Assembly (NCBI GenBank): GCA_030638335.1
Contig: DAOWET010000283.1
Span: 1 to 33,761, forward strand
Length of the DNA stretch: 33,761 bases
Source: Nitrospirota bacterium
GTDB lineage: Bacteria; Nitrospirota; Thermodesulfovibrionia; Thermodesulfovibrionales; JdFR-86
Direction: 5' to 3'
Position numbers and translations under genes: made by a program
In this document: in pieces, positions 31,501 through 33,761 of the stretch
Layout: the number at the start of each line of letters is the position of its first letter
How positions within the stretch are numbered: position 1 is the stretch's first letter
Notes under the pieces: generated by a model
Told to the model about the DNA's origin: nothing
What the model saw: the letters and a program-made list of their open reading frames with translations, nothing else
The model's database searches: none

Positions 31501-33761
31501 AATCGGACGTGAGCCTTGTCTCCGACCCGGACATCCCGTTCAACATGACCACATCGCCTCCAAGCAGCATCAACCCGGGCAGCTACCACTCCATGACCGT
31601 GAAGTTCGCCCCCAAGATAGCCAACACCTACAGCGGTATTGACAGCTCCATACTCATCACCTCTAACGGCGGCATCACGCGCCTTTACTTCAGCGGCTAT
31701 GGCATTGGCGAGGACCCGTTCATAACAACCGAAGCCCTTCCCGACGCCGCGCTCTCAAACACCTACACCGCTACACTTGAGGGCTCGGGCGGCACAGTTC
31801 CCTACAGCTGGGCGGTAACGAGCGGCGTTATAACAAACGGCCTTTCCCTTGACGGAGACCTTGGCACTATCACAGGCACCCCAAACGCGTCAGGCCCCAT
31901 GTACTTCACCATCCAACTCATAGACAATGCCAACAAGACCACCTCAAAGAGCCTCTCGATCACCGTACTGGAAATGGCCATTACCACCTCCACTCTGTCC
32001 GACGCGGCGGAGGGAGTGCTTTATTCGGACACTATAGATGTGGCTGGTGGCACCGGGCCTTATACATGGGAAAGGCTCTCAGGAGCCCTGCCTGCAGGTA
32101 TTCCTGATATAGACGATACACCAATAGCAGGCACAAGCTACACGCTCACAGGCACGCCCACGGACCTCGGAAGCTTTACCTTCACGGTTCAGGTCACTGA
32201 CTCGAGCGGCGTCCCGAAGACCGCTACCAAGAGCCTCACACTGACCGTCTCATCCGAGGTGCGTATCACCTCCACCTCACCGCTACCAAGCGCGGTCCTG
32301 GGTGAGTACTATACACATACCATGCAGGGCGAGGGAGGAACCCCTCCATATGTATGGGAGGTTGACAGCGGCCAGCTCCCGGACGGACTGGACATACACA
32401 AGAACTCGGGGATTGTCTATGGCACCCCAGGCCTGGAAGGCACGTTTACAGCTGACATACGTCTCACTGACAATAACTTCGTAAACACGGTATCTACTTT
32501 CGAACTTTCAGTCGGCGATCTCAGCATTGTCACGGACTCTGTCTCTGACGGTTCTCTGGATACTTATTATTCGGCCACGATACAGGCCTCTGGCGGGACC
32601 AGCCCCTACACCTGGACGCTGGACCCCAATGACCTTCCCGATGGGCTGTTGCTTAACACTACCGATTCTCCTCCAAACGCGATCATCAACGGCACCCCAA
32701 CGTTGATCGGTTCATTTTCATTCCTTGTAAACGCCACTGACACCAGCTCTCCCTCGGCGCTTACCGTCCAGAAGATATTCAATATAGACATCACCTCGCT
32801 TGTAATAAATACCATCTCGCTCTCTGACGGCGCACAGGACATCGCCTATGCCCAGCTTATTGAGGCGGGCGGGGGAACCGATATCCATACATGGCGCGTT
32901 ATAGCGGGTGTGCTGCCCACAGGCCTTGCCCTTGATGCCAATACCGGCTATATCAGCGGTATGCCTGCCTCTGTCGGGACGAGCTGGTTCATCGTGGAGG
33001 TGGAGGACAGCGATGGTGCTGTGGCCACCCAGAAGCTCAATATAACGATCAGCGATCTGAACATTACCACAGAGGACCCGTTGACACCTGCCTCGGAAAG
33101 CGAATACTACGCGGAATTCCTTGCGGTGGAAGGCGGCACCTCGCCCTACACCTGGTCATACACGGGCACGCTTCCAGCCACCATGGCCTTCAACTCCAAC
33201 GGCCTTATAAACGGCACCCCATCTGTTGGGGACAAGGGTAACTACAAGATAACGGCCTTTGTCAACGACACCACGGGCCTCAGGGTGAGCAAGGAGTTCT
33301 CCTTCACGGTCTATGATATAAGGATAACGACCATATCGCTCTCCGCAGGCGTTGTTGACCTGGCCTATTCCCAGATACTGGAGGCCTCCGGTGGAGACGA
33401 GATCTACACCTGGAGCATTGACGCGGGAGTGCTTCCCACCGGGCTTACGCTTGATGACTCTTCCGGCTACATAAGCGGCACGCCCACGACACAGGGCACG
33501 ACCACCTTCAGGATAAAGGTGGAGGACTCAACCGGAGACGTGGCTACGCAGGTCTTCTCAATCACGATCTCCGACCTGAACATAACCACGGAGGACCCGC
33601 TTAACCCGGCCTCCGAGGGAGTGTACTACAGCGAGTTCCTGGCGGTTGAGGGCGGTGCATCCCCATATTCCTGGTGGTACACGGGTACGCTTCCAGCCAC
33701 CATGAGCTTTGCCTCAAACGGCCTGATAAACGGCTCCCCAGCGATCGGAGACAAGGGTAAC
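28512..33761 (+). CDS. Giant surface lipoprotein/adhesin, 3' end beyond window
   Basis: Open frame of 1750 codons to the last base, with no stop. The N-terminal signal ends in a lipobox (FIVSC, Cys24). Seven repeats of the form 'P-x-V-x-[FY]-D...N...LVxW-x-D...DIYGQF' are seen with their Trp (or equivalent) near residues 86, 143, 547, 719, 810, 865 and 925, suggesting a seven-bladed beta-propeller. Between blades 2 and 3 (about 156-530) lie three or four modules with NSPIKPGSLYLY / DYxTGxLxxxF patterns. An Asp-rich DLDGDGTPDDMDGDG (638 on) may bind calcium. An ASH/HYDIN-like domain follows (about 955-1065: IQNNGNAPLVINSI, VKFAPK), then eight He_PIG-like modules from 1071 (SGGTxPYxW ... GLSL ... 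GTP). It is probably a surface adhesin. The 5' part is AT-richer. Confidence 0.88.
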   Translation, partial: MRRKAFPYYVLTGIALILLFIVSCGNQDGGSPVVDSGDPAGNSAGMRDAMGGFIDDAFNLTNAIDDDQSNPSSAYDIGQNVFFTVWADARHQDPYGKDIYGAFINAFDGAIMSEIVIANSTGNEIQPSVAFDWRNKRHLVAFTNSADKHIWGRFVNATTYNFAGMGDNFPIAMLNSTVDRTVPYGSGQIAVAGTVTNTVGTADGTNGTFSIDLLSNPPVPNPAFINMPYGSGVANITAATSVSFGTLGIFEDGVQVGWEDAFNGIISGSRTGGPNATQTSSGVADTYTYPFTLTNTPVATGTVDIVYDDGSTTDRIAYDDGFGTFILNTPNPSGFPTLDIVQSAVDYNTGVVSLVFENDVTSYKFSAGAGVEGPYDATLINSPIKPGSLYLYSGATSIGSDLSGSGTFDSPGGELDVINNTPTIDYWTGVLNDIYFSTGNYPAIGVDLTATYTINSPQAGDTVSLDYITGSASNLFNTAASYVDYSDGMLYLDYTAGLEPLLNVEITSEYQYSQNSELVHDISYYTAYQESPHVVYNEVDDLFHVTWLSTTNKSNNVHYQWTDPNYVCSNGYNDGNGWNDTSGDTNIFDFTYVLEPGVDSKMVRYRNVSFDDYLKGDGDDGSGSTDDYIDEIYNYGYDLDGDGTPDDMDGDGIADLDFSPIDSEIIDASKFRYNTFKEEFVCEELSETLTVTLALTEYNFESDPHISYNPVNGNPVALWSGQDKTIDLVYVWNRTGEKKTIDGVEYIFWKGWKETKTGPGFSANSAQRIVAVTNDFNTWYDNYLEVAGSSADRRPWAATDIYTENMLVVWESQNATDKDIYGQFIEMQNFQTDVGDQIEISTEQFDQSVPRVSFDSVNERFMVIWEDARNTAVNLSNMDIFGQFVDGANGQLSGSNFSITVNTGNQQQPSVAFGDFDRRNFLITWKDGRDPGNADVWGQLWEFSEAPQLLITDDLGDPIYDQTLRFGGVPVYSSEEIIFRIQNNGNAPLVINSITAESDVSLVSDPDIPFNMTTSPPSSINPGSYHSMTVKFAPKIANTYSGIDSSILITSNGGITRLYFSGYGIGEDPFITTEALPDAALSNTYTATLEGSGGTVPYSWAVTSGVITNGLSLDGDLGTITGTPNASGPMYFTIQLIDNANKTTSKSLSITVLEMAITTSTLSDAAEGVLYSDTIDVAGGTGPYTWERLSGALPAGIPDIDDTPIAGTSYTLTGTPTDLGSFTFTVQVTDSSGVPKTATKSLTLTVSSEVRITSTSPLPSAVLGEYYTHTMQGEGGTPPYVWEVDSGQLPDGLDIHKNSGIVYGTPGLEGTFTADIRLTDNNFVNTVSTFELSVGDLSIVTDSVSDGSLDTYYSATIQASGGTSPYTWTLDPNDLPDGLLLNTTDSPPNAIINGTPTLIGSFSFLVNATDTSSPSALTVQKIFNIDITSLVINTISLSDGAQDIAYAQLIEAGGGTDIHTWRVIAGVLPTGLALDANTGYISGMPASVGTSWFIVEVEDSDGAVATQKLNITISDLNITTEDPLTPASESEYYAEFLAVEGGTSPYTWSYTGTLPATMAFNSNGLINGTPSVGDKGNYKITAFVNDTTGLRVSKEFSFTVYDIRITTISLSAGVVDLAYSQILEASGGDEIYTWSIDAGVLPTGLTLDDSSGYISGTPTTQGTTTFRIKVEDSTGDVATQVFSITISDLNITTEDPLNPASEGVYYSEFLAVEGGASPYSWWYTGTLPATMSFASNGLINGSPAIGDKGN
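32799..33761 (+). repeat. Two-domain super-repeat within the giant gene
   Basis: The last four Ig-like modules alternate as A-B-A-B. A modules (about 32799 and 33318) share ISLS-G--D-AY-Q-LEA and GVLPTGL. B modules (33060 and 33579) share NITTEDPL-PASE, YTGTLPATM and GLINGxP--GDKGN. The repeat period is 519 bases (173 codons), with high DNA identity, indicating recent duplication of a domain pair. The pattern runs off the end of the window. Confidence 0.85.

Overview
The window reads as a stretch of chromosome from a Gram-negative, motile, probably anaerobic bacterium. Evidence for this is the type IV pilus secretin operon, a TonB-like protein, several lipoproteins, two chemoreceptors, a Tat-exported c-type cytochrome of the split-Soret kind and a core-MetE-like protein. 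Most genes are G+C-rich. The gene set and the pilMNOPQ order resemble Desulfobacterota or Nitrospirota, but the sequence alone does not settle the phylum. I saw no rRNA, tRNA, CRISPR array, transposase or phage integrase.

Layout: (1) 1-1240: 3' part of a CbiO/ECF-type ATPase gene, then an AT-rich patch with a small lipoprotein and a small uncharacterised protein. (2) 1343-5840: PAS/HisKA_2 histidine kinase, a YkgJ-type Cys-cluster protein, two tiny lipoproteins, a block of intergenic repeats, and a chemoreceptor with a C-terminal zinc-binding (CZB) domain. (3) 6029-7943: a tight run of DUF89 protein, TsaC/Sua5-type tRNA-modification enzyme and a second YkgJ-type protein. (4) 8082-12434: small exported or membrane proteins, thymidylate kinase overlapping a core-MetE-like gene, a conserved periplasmic His-rich protein, and a tandem pair of paralogous membrane proteins. 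(5) 12918-17610: a lipoprotein, a second chemoreceptor, another repeat block, the split-Soret-type cytochrome and a small uncharacterised protein. (6) 17679-22057: orphan PIN protein, an NAD-synthetase-like protein that has lost its catalytic residues, type III pantothenate kinase, a universal stress protein and a TonB-like protein. (7) 22175-28170: truB and then pilMNOPQ. (8) 28512-end: the 5' 1750 codons of a giant surface lipoprotein with no stop inside the window. It has seven propeller-like repeats, an ASH/HYDIN-like domain and eight putative-Ig (He_PIG-like) modules.

The most unusual non-coding feature is a dispersed modular repeat family in three intergenic blocks (about 3801-4283, 11958-12128, 15815-16093). 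It contains ten short hairpins with a 3-nt loop. The outer stem pairs change in a compensatory way between copies (CCAGCC/GGCTGG, CGAGCC/GGCTCG, GGGGCC/GGCCCC). A second stem around a conserved core also covaries between two tandem copies. This suggests selection on structure, or spread of a structured mobile element. Other points of interest are the NadE-like pseudoenzyme, several genes with a -10 box exactly 6 bp before the ATG and no Shine-Dalgarno (leaderless candidates), a 105-bp palindromic element after the gene ending at 8432, and the mosaic architecture and base composition of the giant surface protein.
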